Program-made: the position numbers and the translations under genes
The notes under the pieces: generated by a model
What the model saw: only the letters and a program-made list of their open reading frames with translations
What the model was told of the DNA's origin: nothing
Database searches by the model: none
NCBI RefSeq assembly: GCF_900078395.1
Contig: NZ_FKLA01000008.1
Coordinates: 434,001-498,000, forward strand
Length of the DNA: 64,000 nt
Source: Anaerotruncus rubiinfantis
Lineage (GTDB): Bacteria > Bacillota > Clostridia > Oscillospirales > Ruminococcaceae
Direction: 5' to 3'
Shown: positions 1-6,857 of the stretch, piece after piece
How positions within the stretch are numbered: position 1 is the stretch's first letter
Layout: each line of letters opens with the position of its first letter

Positions 1-2
1 AA

Positions 3-623
3 AACAAAGAAAAGATCATACTGGACTTATGCGGCGGAACGGGGAGCTGGAGCCGCCCATACAAAGAGGCGGGATACGATGTGAGACTGATCACCCTGCC
101 GGAATACGATGTGCGTACATATGAGCCACCGGAGGGCGTGTATGGGATACTGGCCGCGCCGCCATGCACTGAATTCAGCCTCGCTAAAAACGGCAGCCAC
201 CGCAAGCGGGATTTGGCGGCGGGCATGGAGATTGTCGAAGCATGTCTGCGCATCATCTGGGGGTATCAGCAAGCCGAGAAGCTGCAATTCTGGGCGTTGG
301 AAAACCCGGTCGGTCTGCTGCGAAGATTCTTGGGGGTGCCGCCGTACACGTTTTACCAATGGTGGTTCGGCGACTTGGGAATTAAACGCACGGATCTGTG
401 GGGACAGTATCGGCTTCCCCGGCAGAAGGTGTTTGAGCGGCCTGATGACCCATATTTTGCAAAACAATACCGAAGCGGAAAGAAAAATCAATTCGCATGG
501 GCGGCACCACAATGCCCGGAATGGGCGAAGGACTATATAGCGCGGCAGCCGGACAAGCGGGCGGCGCTGCGGGCGATCACACCGCCTGGATTCGCAAAGG
601 CGTTTTTTGAGGCAAATAAATAG
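3..623 (+). CDS. C5-cytosine DNA methyltransferase-like protein (5' end cut by window)
   Basis: The frame is open from base 3, so the gene begins left of the window; the first internal start codon (GTG at 81) is not the true start. The upstream codons give ILDLCGGTGSWS, a motif I (SAM-binding DxCGGxG) of the Dcm class. It is followed by AAPPCTEFS, the PPC motif IV with the catalytic Cys, and by ENPVG, the motif VI position. A full target-recognition domain is not obvious, and about 206 residues are visible against 300 or more in complete Dcm enzymes. It could therefore be a compact phage methyltransferase or a degenerate relative. It leads a co-directional run of small accessory genes and probably protects phage DNA from host restriction. 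The motifs are seen; the role is inferred. Confidence 0.7.
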   Translation, partial: NKEKIILDLCGGTGSWSRPYKEAGYDVRLITLPEYDVRTYEPPEGVYGILAAPPCTEFSLAKNGSHRKRDLAAGMEIVEACLRIIWGYQQAEKLQFWALENPVGLLRRFLGVPPYTFYQWWFGDLGIKRTDLWGQYRLPRQKVFERPDDPYFAKQYRSGKKNQFAWAAPQCPEWAKDYIARQPDKRAALRAITPPGFAKAFFEANK

Positions 624-634
624 GAGGTCGAATC

Positions 635-1099
635 ATGAAAAAAGAATTACCACGCATTTGTTACATACTCGGCGGGGAGGAAACGCCGCTGGAAATAGAC
701 GAAAAATTTGAGGTTAGATCAGAGGAAAGTTGTATTTTTGAAAACGCCTATGTGGACGAAAGCGGGGTTGTATACACGTCAGTCAGAAACACAATGAGCG
801 GAGTCTATCTTTGTCAACTCATTCAAGGTAAGGTAAAAATCATCCGCCGCCCACGCTACACCGATCAGGATATCGCAATCATGCGCGGGAGAGTAGCGGA
901 GGGCACACCGTGGGTTGCGCGTGATAAAGATGGATATCTGTATGCGTTCGAGAGAAAACCAGAATTACACGCGCTCGGAGCATGGTTCAGTGAAGATAAT
1001 TGTTATTACACTATCGATGAAAATTTGCTGTTGTGGATAAACTTCGGCGAGTGCGTAGACCTGAGAGAGATATTACGGGAGGCGGATAAGGATGGATAA
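635..1099 (+). CDS. Hypothetical phage protein, 154 aa
   Basis: I do not recognise this family. The product is soluble and mixed-charge, with no signal peptide or membrane segment. It starts 11 bases after the methyltransferase stop behind GGAGGTCG, and its end overlaps the next methyltransferase gene by 8 bases. It therefore belongs to the same transcription unit. Aromatic residues are frequent in the C-terminal half. Coding is supported by the clean Shine-Dalgarno site, the tight packing and the absence of a better frame. Confidence 0.7.
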   Translation: MKKELPRICYILGGEETPLEIDEKFEVRSEESCIFENAYVDESGVVYTSVRNTMSGVYLCQLIQGKVKIIRRPRYTDQDIAIMRGRVAEGTPWVARDKDGYLYAFERKPELHALGAWFSEDNCYYTIDENLLLWINFGECVDLREILREADKDG

Positions 1100-1592
1100 A
1101 AAGATACTCGATGTGACATGTGGATCTCGCACGATGTGGTTCGACAAGCACCATCCAGCTGCTATCTATTGCGATAAGCGCCGGGAGGAATATCGCAATC
1201 TTTGGAAAAACGCTGGGAATTGCGTCTTGAATATCCACCCGGATATCCTATGTGATTTTACGGCGCTCCCTTTCCCGGACAATTCGTTCGCCCTGGCCGT
1301 TTTTGATCCGCCCCACCTCACGGGGGCCAAAGAAACCGCGTGGCTGGTTAAAAAATACGGGAAGCTGGATGATAACTGGCCGCAGATGCTACATGATGGA
1401 TTTGCCGAATGTATGCGGGTGCTGAAACCAGATGGGGTGTTGATCTTTAAGTGGTCAGAATACGACATCGCAGCAGAAAAAGTCTGGAAAGCAATTGGTC
1501 AGAAACCGCTATTTGGCCATCACAGCGGCAAGAAGTCCCAAACATTTTGGGGATGCTTTATGAAGCTCGAACCACCAAGGGAGGAGCACTGA
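1092..1592 (+). CDS. Class I SAM-dependent methyltransferase (DPPH motif)
   Basis: A 166-residue protein with an N-terminal ILDVTCGSR segment (glycine-rich SAM loop) near residues 5-13. An acidic CDKR follows at the end of strand 2, then AVFDPPH near residue 70, which resembles the DPPY/NPPY catalytic motif of N6-adenine and N4-cytosine methyltransferases. GVLIFKWSEYD near residues 115-125 is a typical late-strand motif. It is short for a stand-alone DNA methyltransferase, and no target-recognition domain is visible, so RNA or another substrate cannot be excluded. It overlaps both neighbours (8 bases upstream, TGATG downstream) and so is translationally coupled. With the preceding cytosine methyltransferase-like gene it suggests an anti-restriction module. 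Confidence 0.75.
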   Translation: MDKKILDVTCGSRTMWFDKHHPAAIYCDKRREEYRNLWKNAGNCVLNIHPDILCDFTALPFPDNSFALAVFDPPHLTGAKETAWLVKKYGKLDDNWPQMLHDGFAECMRVLKPDGVLIFKWSEYDIAAEKVWKAIGQKPLFGHHSGKKSQTFWGCFMKLEPPREEH

Positions 1593-1804
1593 TGAAAGAT
1601 TTAAAACCCTGCCCGTTCTGCGGCTCAGACGATATTAGAGCGTGTGCATATGAAATAAGTTCTGAATGTTACATCAAATGTTGGAATTGCGGGGCGAGAA
1701 TAGATGCTGATATTCCGTGGGGAGATTCGGATATACAAGAGCACGATAACGCTTGCTTGAAAGCATTACGTAAACTTTGGAACAGGAGGAGCACCAATGG
1801 CTGA
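1592..1804 (+). CDS. Lar-like restriction-alleviation zinc-ribbon protein
   Basis: A 70-residue protein starting at the ATG inside TGATG, behind GGAGGAGCAC. The N-terminal LKPCPFCGS followed by a second knuckle CWNCGA is the signature of the Lar family (zinc-ribbon phage proteins named after Rac prophage Lar). The C-terminal ALRKLWNRR also matches the usual AIEAWNRR-type end of that family. In E. coli Lar modulates type I restriction; that role here is only by family. A longer frame-open start at 1451 lies inside the upstream gene and is rejected. Placement directly after two methyltransferase genes fits an anti-restriction cluster. Confidence 0.75.
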   Translation: MKDLKPCPFCGSDDIRACAYEISSECYIKCWNCGARIDADIPWGDSDIQEHDNACLKALRKLWNRRSTNG

Positions 1805-2123
1805 ATACATAGAGCGGGAAGCGCTGTTTGGCGCAATAGGGCAGCGCCATGAGATTGACGGAAATCACCGGGCTGCGCAAATTTTAGAGTGTATTTTAGA
1901 GGCTCCTGCCGCCGATGTCGCGCCGGTAGTGCATGGTCAGTGGGAACCTTATCAGGTAGAGTGTGGAAACCCATTTTCCGGACGGGAAGGGATGCTGATA
2001 GATGTATTAAGATGTTCGAATTGTCACGCTTATTTTGACGCGGGTGAAGCGCTAAATTACTGTCCCAACTGCGGTTGTAAAATGTGGGAGGGAAAGGAAG
2101 ATGAGAAACATGACAACCAATGA
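1797..2123 (+). CDS. Phage zinc-ribbon protein, 108 aa
   Basis: The C-terminal third carries two CxxC knuckles (CSNC and, 16 residues on, CPNC followed by GC) that should bind zinc. The N-terminal part, beginning AEYIEREALFGAIG, is a common opening of small Clostridia phage proteins of unknown function. It overlaps the previous gene by 8 bases and the next by 23. GGAGGAGC lies before the ATG. Function is unknown; nucleic-acid or protein binding is the obvious guess from the knuckles. Confidence 0.7.
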   Translation: MAEYIEREALFGAIGQRHEIDGNHRAAQILECILEAPAADVAPVVHGQWEPYQVECGNPFSGREGMLIDVLRCSNCHAYFDAGEALNYCPNCGCKMWEGKEDEKHDNQ

Positions 2124-2451
2124 AGCAATCAAGTGGTTCGAAAATCGAAAGAGCGGCAGTACAATGCCCGGCGCAAGGATGGTTTTTGATATGGCACTCG
2201 AAGCCCTGCGCGAGAAAGCCGACCGCGAGAATCCGGAGCCGCTGACGCTGGAGGAACTGCGGCAGATGGACGGGGAACCTGTGTGGGCTGAATTTGATAA
2301 AAAACCAAATTGGAAGGGTTATCGCCTTGTAAAATGGGACGATCAAATAAACGCCGTCCGCCTTTGGGACAATTTGGGTGCATGGTATGACGCACGGAAC
2401 GGCTACGGCGGAACATGGCGAACCTACCGCGAGAAACCAAAGGAGGAATGA
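2101..2451 (+). CDS. Hypothetical phage protein, 116 aa
   Basis: This type of protein is widespread in Clostridia prophages. The N-terminus (NEAIKWFEN) is helical, and the second half contains the LTLEELRQMDGEPVW-type block followed by an aromatic-rich tail ending in a YREKP-like motif. No catalytic residues are recognised. The ATG at 2101 has GGAGGG seven bases upstream; an internal ATG at 2110 is a weaker alternative. It overlaps the zinc-ribbon gene by 23 bases. Confidence 0.65.
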   Translation: MRNMTTNEAIKWFENRKSGSTMPGARMVFDMALEALREKADRENPEPLTLEELRQMDGEPVWAEFDKKPNWKGYRLVKWDDQINAVRLWDNLGAWYDARNGYGGTWRTYREKPKEE

Positions 2452-2454
2452 CTT

Positions 2455-2871
2455 CTGGAACGACTAACTATCAGCAAGAATCCCATGTGTGAGGTTGAAT
2501 ATTGTAATCACGAAAACTGTATGTCCTGCTGGGGGATGAAGGCAACTAAAAAACTGGCCTACTACGAGGACATCGGCACAGTGGAAGAATTCGCCGCGCT
2601 GAAAAAGGCCCATGACGACGGGCGGTTGGTAGAGTTGCCAATAATCGCTATGATAGAGCAAACACTCGAAAATGGCAAATTTAAAAACAGCGCGAAAGCG
2701 CGAGCGTATAATGGCCGATACGCCGTAGTTTATATTGACAAAAGCAAATGGTCAACACCTCTAATAGATATCTGCGGCAGTACCCCATACCGGATCGACG
2801 AAGCGGTTGACAGAATGGCCGCGCTGAAGGAAAAGGAGACTGGAACCGATGTATACCAGCAAGACGATTGA
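2455..2871 (+). CDS. Hypothetical phage protein with N-terminal Cys cluster; probable CTG start
   Basis: The first ATG is at 2485, but the frame is open upstream and the only good Shine-Dalgarno (AGGAGG, 2441-2446) is 8 bases before an in-frame CTG at 2455. The extended N-terminus reads MERLTISKN, a usual opening for this phage family. Around residues 11-25 there are four cysteines (CEVEYCNHENCMSC), a possible metal site. The rest is helical, with no recognised domain. The last 23 bases overlap the next gene. I prefer the CTG start from the ribosome site spacing; 2485 is the conservative alternative. Confidence 0.6.
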   Translation: MERLTISKNPMCEVEYCNHENCMSCWGMKATKKLAYYEDIGTVEEFAALKKAHDDGRLVELPIIAMIEQTLENGKFKNSAKARAYNGRYAVVYIDKSKWSTPLIDICGSTPYRIDEAVDRMAALKEKETGTDVYQQDD

Positions 2872-3214
2872 GGAGTTTCTATCCTTTCTCCGGGACAGCG
2901 CTCAGATTTATCACATCCGGCGAGCAGAACAGGAGGAACAGGAGAAAATTACCCAAGACATCCTACACTCATTAGAGCTGGACAACCTCAATTATCGGGA
3001 TACCGCAAAAGCCGCCATAAGGCTCCGGGAAGCCCGCCAGAAGCGCAGGGAAGCCAAAGACGCGGCGGAAGAACTAGCGCCTATAGAGCAATATGTCAGA
3101 AATAATCAACCTGAAATAAAGGCCTTGGAGCGGCTCCTTGGAGATGTGCGCAAGGTGGAACGCAAACACGAAAACAGAATTTATATACCGAAATCGCAAA
3201 AGGAGGACAAATGA
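2849..3214 (+). CDS. Hypothetical charged helical phage protein, 121 aa
   Basis: Almost entirely predicted helix. It contains long Arg/Glu/Lys runs such as RLREARQKRREAKDAAEEL near residues 60-80, which suggests a coiled coil. Related short proteins are common in Firmicutes phages just before the packaging genes. It overlaps the upstream gene, and its stop codon overlaps the start of the following lipoprotein. Function is unknown. Confidence 0.65.
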   Translation: MYTSKTIEEFLSFLRDSAQIYHIRRAEQEEQEKITQDILHSLELDNLNYRDTAKAAIRLREARQKRREAKDAAEELAPIEQYVRNNQPEIKALERLLGDVRKVERKHENRIYIPKSQKEDK

Positions 3215-3603
3215 TGAAAAGAGTTCTTATCGTTTTACTCGCATTAGTTATGATTATTCTTGTGGGATGCGGAACCGAAGCGGAAAGGGTTTCATATAAT
3301 CTATCCCAACAAGCGGATAATTTCAACGATATTCGTCAGGTTACGGTTATCAACTGTCTACAAGGGGACGTTCTTTTCCAGATGACCGGTAAATTGTCTA
3401 TTACAGCGGATGCCGCTGACAACCAGTTGGAAATTGTTGTAGAGGACGAGAACGGCGAATACAAGAAACACTTTATCGGCCTTAGTGATAACGTTACTTA
3501 TGTAGTCGAAGATATCACAACCGGAGGTGTAGACCGTTACAAATATACTCTTAACTTTAACCCCAAAATGTGGCTCCCCGTTGGAATCGAAACAATCGAC
3601 TAG
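3214..3603 (+). CDS. Phage-encoded lipoprotein, 129 aa
   Basis: The N-terminus has a basic start, a hydrophobic run (VLIVLLALVMIIL) and a lipobox-like LVGC, so the mature protein should be lipid-anchored at the Cys near residue 18. The rest looks beta-rich (alternating V/I/T/Y strands). Two ATGs lie side by side; AGGAGG at 3201-3206 sits 7 bases from 3214 and only 4 from 3211, so I chose 3214. A surface lipoprotein made by a prophage often changes the lysogen envelope (for example superinfection exclusion), but nothing in the sequence proves that here. Confidence 0.7.
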   Translation: MKRVLIVLLALVMIILVGCGTEAERVSYNLSQQADNFNDIRQVTVINCLQGDVLFQMTGKLSITADAADNQLEIVVEDENGEYKKHFIGLSDNVTYVVEDITTGGVDRYKYTLNFNPKMWLPVGIETID

Positions 3604-3618
3604 TTAAGGAGGCTACCC

Positions 3619-3762
3619 ATGATTAATGCAACATCCGATGTGCTCTTTGCCCTCTCCTGTTTTATCCTCGTTGGTTTTGCTTTTACGGTCGGCAGGATGA
3701 TCGCGGAGTTGTTGCTCGGAGGATTATTCAGCCGCCGGAAAACAGACGAGGACAAGCCGTGA
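3619..3762 (+). CDS. Small single-span membrane protein, 47 aa
   Basis: A short reading frame with AAGGAGG ten bases upstream. The sequence is MINATSDVL followed by a hydrophobic stretch (FALSCFILVGFAFTVG), then a second weaker one and a basic-acidic tail RRKTDEDKP. One membrane span with a cytoplasmic charged tail is likely. The stop overlaps the GTG start of the next gene (GTGA). Role unknown; similar miniproteins are found among phage accessory genes. Confidence 0.6.
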   Translation: MINATSDVLFALSCFILVGFAFTVGRMIAELLLGGLFSRRKTDEDKP

Positions 3763-3941
3763 TTTACCCATGCGATACCTGTAAAAAGAGAATATGCCCC
3801 ATTTATCACAACAGAGAGTACGAGTTGAGGAGTTGTGCCGATTGGAGAGAGTGGTTTATACAGGAGTGGGGCAGCATACAGCAAGCGGCCATTAGTACCA
3901 ACAAAGATGTAACTTGCAATTTAGAGGGATATATGCTATAA
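3759..3941 (+). CDS. Cys-rich phage miniprotein, 60 aa
   Basis: Starts with GTG overlapping the preceding stop. The N-terminal half has the pattern CDTCKKRICPIY followed by a later CADW, a possible zinc-binding CxxC pair typical of small Clostridia phage proteins. The C-terminus runs across a sigma-A promoter (3914-3942), so its last codons double as regulatory DNA. Function unknown. Confidence 0.6.
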   Translation: MIYPCDTCKKRICPIYHNREYELRSCADWREWFIQEWGSIQQAAISTNKDVTCNLEGYML

Positions 3942-3942
3942 T
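3914..3942 (+). promoter_or_regulatory. Strong internal sigma-A promoter
   Basis: TTGCAA at 3914-3919, a 17-base spacer and TATAAT at 3937-3942, preceded by TGC as an extended -10. Predicted start of transcription is near 3949. It lies over the end of the Cys-rich miniprotein gene, so the next gene (ATG 3941) would only be expressed leaderless or from upstream readthrough. The product of this promoter runs into the terminator at 4119-4158, which defines a possible transcript of about 210 bases. Confidence 0.6.
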
Positions 3943-4111
3943 GAAAGTAGTAGATAAAAAGAAACTATTGACCGGCGACCTTGTGCAAGAAATTGAGAAT
4001 ATTGTCTTGCGGGGCAATGTGGCGGAGGTCAAAAGGCTCAAACATGAAGTCGTTGTGTTTGAGAAAATATCAGAAAGAAAAATATCGGCTCCCGTAGAGT
4101 CTCGGGAGTAA
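3941..4111 (+). CDS. Small phage protein, 56 aa
   Basis: MKVVDKKKLLTGDLVQEIE with the segment VLRGNVAEVKR...VVVFEKISERK. Short proteins with this -RGN-x-AEVKR- pattern are common in Clostridia genomes and prophages; their function is not known to me. A longer start at 3914 is possible, but the ATG at 3941 begins the family-like part. No Shine-Dalgarno is evident. A 6-bp hairpin (CTCCCG/CGGGAG) spans the stop codon and a strong terminator follows. Confidence 0.5.
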   Translation: MKVVDKKKLLTGDLVQEIENIVLRGNVAEVKRLKHEVVVFEKISERKISAPVESRE

Positions 4112-4118
4112 CAGCCAG

Positions 4119-4158
4119 AGTGGGCTATGAGCAGAAATGCTTGTAGTCCACTTTTTTA
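4119..4158 (+). terminator. Rho-independent terminator with 15-bp stem
   Basis: Stem 4119-4133 pairs fully with 4138-4152 (15 bp including a few G-T pairs) around a GAAA tetraloop, then TTTTTT. Unusually strong. It ends the transcript from the 3914-3942 promoter and insulates the genes upstream of packaging. Confidence 0.85.
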
Positions 4159-4166
4159 TTTTACTT

Positions 4167-4382
4167 ATGAAAAATCTCGAAGAACTGAAAATCGAATATC
4201 TCAACCAATTAGAGCCCATCAGGAAGCGCCGGGAGACTTTGCAAACGGGCTTGAAAGGCTTATGTGGGAAAGAACGCGACGAACTGGAAAAGCGCATTAA
4301 AGGGCTTTATCGCTCGGAACAGAGCCTGTTATACAGTTTGTCGCAGATCCAGGCGAGCATTGACGGAAAGACAAAGTGTTGA
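4167..4382 (+). CDS. Hypothetical coiled-coil phage protein, 71 aa
   Basis: The family-like part begins MKNLEELKIEYLNQLEPIRKRRE and is helical throughout, with heptad-like spacing. Homologous short proteins are common upstream of terminase genes in Clostridia phages. The start sits ten bases after the terminator T-run and has no good Shine-Dalgarno, so initiation is uncertain; an upstream in-frame ATG at 4137 lies inside the terminator hairpin. Function unknown. Confidence 0.6.
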   Translation: MKNLEELKIEYLNQLEPIRKRRETLQTGLKGLCGKERDELEKRIKGLYRSEQSLLYSLSQIQASIDGKTKC

Positions 4383-4540
4383 TATGCCGCAAAGGGTGCA
4401 TGAACCGGATGCGGTACAGTGAACGTGTTGCAGAAACTTGCGAAGCCTGCGGCCAAACCGCGACCGGACGGGATATTAAGGACGGTAACAGCCGGAAAGA
4501 CGGCAACACGCGGGGAACAGTAGCCCAGCAGCACAAATGA
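4379..4540 (+). CDS. Small zinc-knuckle phage protein, 53 aa (TTG start)
   Basis: Begins with TTG overlapping the preceding stop (TTGA). Translation reads MICRKGCMNRMRYSERVAETCEACGQ and ends NTRGTVAQQHK, giving CxxxxC and CxxC pairs able to bind one zinc. Although short, the Cys pattern, the TTGA coupling and the DxxD-G-TRGTV tail are protein-like. Possibly a DNA-binding or late regulatory factor placed before packaging; this is inference only. Confidence 0.5.
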   Translation: MICRKGCMNRMRYSERVAETCEACGQTATGRDIKDGNSRKDGNTRGTVAQQHK

Positions 4541-4743
4541 GCGCGGTAGCGTTTGTGTTGTGCCGTAGCTCGTACCTACGGCCCCGCTCCACCCGCATAC
4601 ATTTGCAGCCTCCTTTCACCCGCTGGCATACCGGGTAAAGTATGCCACCTTACCAAAAAGTGACCGAAAAACAAGAACAAATTATCATCAAACCCGCATA
4701 GAAAGCCAGTTTAGGGGCGGCCGAAAAAGAGAGGTTATTGTTT
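4541..4743 (+). other. Intergenic region with two perfect hairpins before terminase genes
   Basis: No gene is seen. Inverted repeat GCCGTAG/CTACGGC lies at 4562-4568 and 4576-4582, and TGGCATAC/GTATGCCA at 4624-4631 and 4640-4647. Neither is followed by a T-run on the plus strand, so they are not ordinary terminators. The position is suitable for a packaging (cos/pac) site or an operator for the structural operon. Confidence 0.45.
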
Positions 4744-5007
4744 ATGAAATACAAGAAAAAACCGGTCGAGATTGATGCCATTCGTTTTTATGATGATAGC
4801 AATACACAGACTGAACTGTCTGTTTTGGGATTAGACCCAGTAAGGGTTAACTATGCAGACAAGGATAACCCCAGGCTTGTGATTGATACCCTTGAAGGCA
4901 CTATGTTTGCATCTGTAGGAGATTATATTATTCGAGGGGTCAAAGGTGAATTCTATCCATGCAAACCGGACGTTTTCGAATTGACTTATGAGGCAACGTC
5001 TGAATAA
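4744..5007 (+). CDS. Conserved hypothetical phage protein, 87 aa
   Basis: MKYKKKPVEIDAIRF followed later by VGDYIIRGVKGEFYPCKPDVFELTYE. This is a well-known but uncharacterised phage family whose C-terminal GDYIIRGVxGE-YPCKPDIFxxTY block is highly conserved. ATG 4744 is preferred over TTG 4738 because GAGAGG (4729-4734) is nine bases away. First gene of the packaging/head transcription unit. Confidence 0.75.
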   Translation: MKYKKKPVEIDAIRFYDDSNTQTELSVLGLDPVRVNYADKDNPRLVIDTLEGTMFASVGDYIIRGVKGEFYPCKPDVFELTYEATSE

Positions 5008-5012
5008 GGGCG

Positions 5013-5201
5013 GTGGCTATCATCGACCTGGAAACACTGGAACAAGAGCGGGTGCGTATCTTACGCGAGCGCATAGAGATCAATGAGCGCTTAATCCACA
5101 AGACCGGGAAGAAGCGCAGGGAGGCAAAAGCGGAGTTGAGGGATCTTAATGCACAGTATGAGGCGGTGTGCCGGGAGATAAAGAAAGCCAAAAAAATATA
5201 A
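5013..5201 (+). CDS. Hypothetical coiled-coil phage protein, 62 aa
   Basis: GTG start five bases after the previous stop, with AAGGGCG upstream. It is composed of charged heptads (LETLEQERVRILRERIEINERLI...KKRREAKAELRDL) and is almost certainly a coiled coil. It sits directly before terS. No function recognised. Confidence 0.6.
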   Translation: MAIIDLETLEQERVRILRERIEINERLIHKTGKKRREAKAELRDLNAQYEAVCREIKKAKKI

Positions 5202-5214
5202 GCGTGGTGGTGAT

Positions 5215-5655
5215 GTGGCGAATGGTAAATATCAAGAGTGGCTAACGCCAGAAGGTTTGACAAAACTTGAAGGTTGGGCGCGGGACGGGTTGACCGATGA
5301 ACAGATCGCAATAAATATCGGGATTTCTCGCTCTACATTGGGAGAATGGAAAAAGTCACACTCGGTCATTTCGGACACCCTAAAAAGGGGCAAGGAAATT
5401 GTTGACCGACAAGTGGAAAACGCCCTCCTGAAACGGGCGCTTGGATACGAATATACAGAGCAGAAAATAGAAATAGACGAAAGCGGTCGCAAAAAAGTAT
5501 CGCAGACGATAAAGCAGGTAGTGCCCGATACGACCGCTCAAATCTTCTGGCTGAAGAATCGCAAACCTGAGCAGTGGCGCGATCGGCCCAATGCTTCCGA
5601 TAAAGACGCGGGCGCATGGGAAGATCTCATAAGGGGAATGATGGATGAGGTATAG
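5215..5655 (+). CDS. terS: Terminase small subunit
   Basis: A 146-residue protein with an N-terminal helix-turn-helix (LTDEQIAINIGISRSTLGEWKKSHSVI, about residues 24-50). A central helical oligomerisation region follows (VENALLKRALGY), and then the VPDTTAQIFWLKNRKPEQWRD block typical of PBSX-like small terminases. It recognises the packaging site on phage DNA and loads the large subunit. GTG start behind GGTGGTG. The 3' end overlaps terL by 11 bases, which fixes the pair. Confidence 0.9.
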   Translation: MANGKYQEWLTPEGLTKLEGWARDGLTDEQIAINIGISRSTLGEWKKSHSVISDTLKRGKEIVDRQVENALLKRALGYEYTEQKIEIDESGRKKVSQTIKQVVPDTTAQIFWLKNRKPEQWRDRPNASDKDAGAWEDLIRGMMDEV

Positions 5656-6856
5656 TGATAAGCAGGCCGAGCTGCTTCGGATGTTCAAGCAGGGACAGCT
5701 TCGGCGCATCAATATCCTGCATGGTTCCGTTCGCTCAGGCAAGACTTGGATATCTCTGGTGCTGTGGGCATTCTGGATTCTGTCCATGCCGCGAGACGGT
5801 TCCTACTTGATGGTAGCAAAGACCCTGACCAGTTTAAAACGAAACTGTCTCGACCTTCTAGAAACACTGGCGGGCCGTGAACACTTTACATATTCCTTGT
5901 CAGCAAAACAGGCAACGCTATTTGGCAGAACGGTTTATCTCGAGGGCGTAAACGACGCTCGGGCGGAGAGCAAGATTCGGGGCATGACCTTGGCCGGTGC
6001 CTACTGCGACGAGTTGACACTATTCACCGAGGATTTCTTCTCTATGCTGCTATCCCGATTATCTGACCCAGGAGCAAAACTTTTTGGGACAACAAACCCG
6101 GACACGCCGTTTCATTGGATCAAAGTCAAGTATATCGACCGGCAGGATGAGCTTGACATGCTGGTAATGCAATTTCTGATAGACGACAATCCATATCTTG
6201 ACCCTGAGTATGTAGAACAGCTCAAAAAGGAATACACTGGAGTTTTCAACGATCGATTCATCAAGGGGCTTTGGGTAGTAGCGGAAGGCTTGATTTATCC
6301 GATGTTTGACCCGAAAAAGCATGTCGTCAAGGCGGAGGATAGGCCATATAAACAATATTACATATCTTGCGACTATGGAACCGCAAACCCAACAAGCATG
6401 GGTTTGTGGGGCGAATATGAAGGCATATGGTATAGAATCCGTGAACGCTATTGGGATGGCCGGACAAATGGGCAAAAGACCGACGAGGAACACTATTCAG
6501 ACCTTGAACAGCTGGCGGGCGGGCTTCCGATACGCAAGGTTATCGTTGACCCTTCTGCCGCGAGCTTCATCGAGTGCATACGAAGACACAGACGTTTCAG
6601 GGTTCAACCGGCAAATAATGATGTAATCGACGGAATACGGGATGTCGGAACTTGCCTGTCACTTGAAAAGATAAAATTTAACGACTGCTGTGCAAATTCA
6701 TTCGCGGAATTTTCTGTCTATGTATGGGATGACAAGGCCGTCTGCGATAAGCCGGTTAAAGATCATGACCACGCAATGGACGACATTAGGTATTTCGTCC
6801 ACACGATTGTAATGTCTCAACCGGGAATCCGCGTACTAAAGCCGAAGGAGGGATAG
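5645..6856 (+). CDS. terL: Terminase large subunit (ATPase/nuclease), PBSX type
   Basis: A 403-residue packaging motor protein. Walker A GSVRSGKTW is near residues 27-35 and the Walker B-like AYCDE near 118-122. The C-terminal RNase H-like nuclease acidic residues are in SCDYG (about 240), VDPSA (about 300) and HAMDDIRYF (about 380). Length fits the PBSX/XtmB group (about 400-430). It translocates DNA into the prohead and cuts it at the end of packaging. The start overlaps terS; the stop is two bases before the portal gene. Confidence 0.95.
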   Translation: MRYSDKQAELLRMFKQGQLRRINILHGSVRSGKTWISLVLWAFWILSMPRDGSYLMVAKTLTSLKRNCLDLLETLAGREHFTYSLSAKQATLFGRTVYLEGVNDARAESKIRGMTLAGAYCDELTLFTEDFFSMLLSRLSDPGAKLFGTTNPDTPFHWIKVKYIDRQDELDMLVMQFLIDDNPYLDPEYVEQLKKEYTGVFNDRFIKGLWVVAEGLIYPMFDPKKHVVKAEDRPYKQYYISCDYGTANPTSMGLWGEYEGIWYRIRERYWDGRTNGQKTDEEHYSDLEQLAGGLPIRKVIVDPSAASFIECIRRHRRFRVQPANNDVIDGIRDVGTCLSLEKIKFNDCCANSFAEFSVYVWDDKAVCDKPVKDHDHAMDDIRYFVHTIVMSQPGIRVLKPKEG

Positions 6857-6857
6857 C

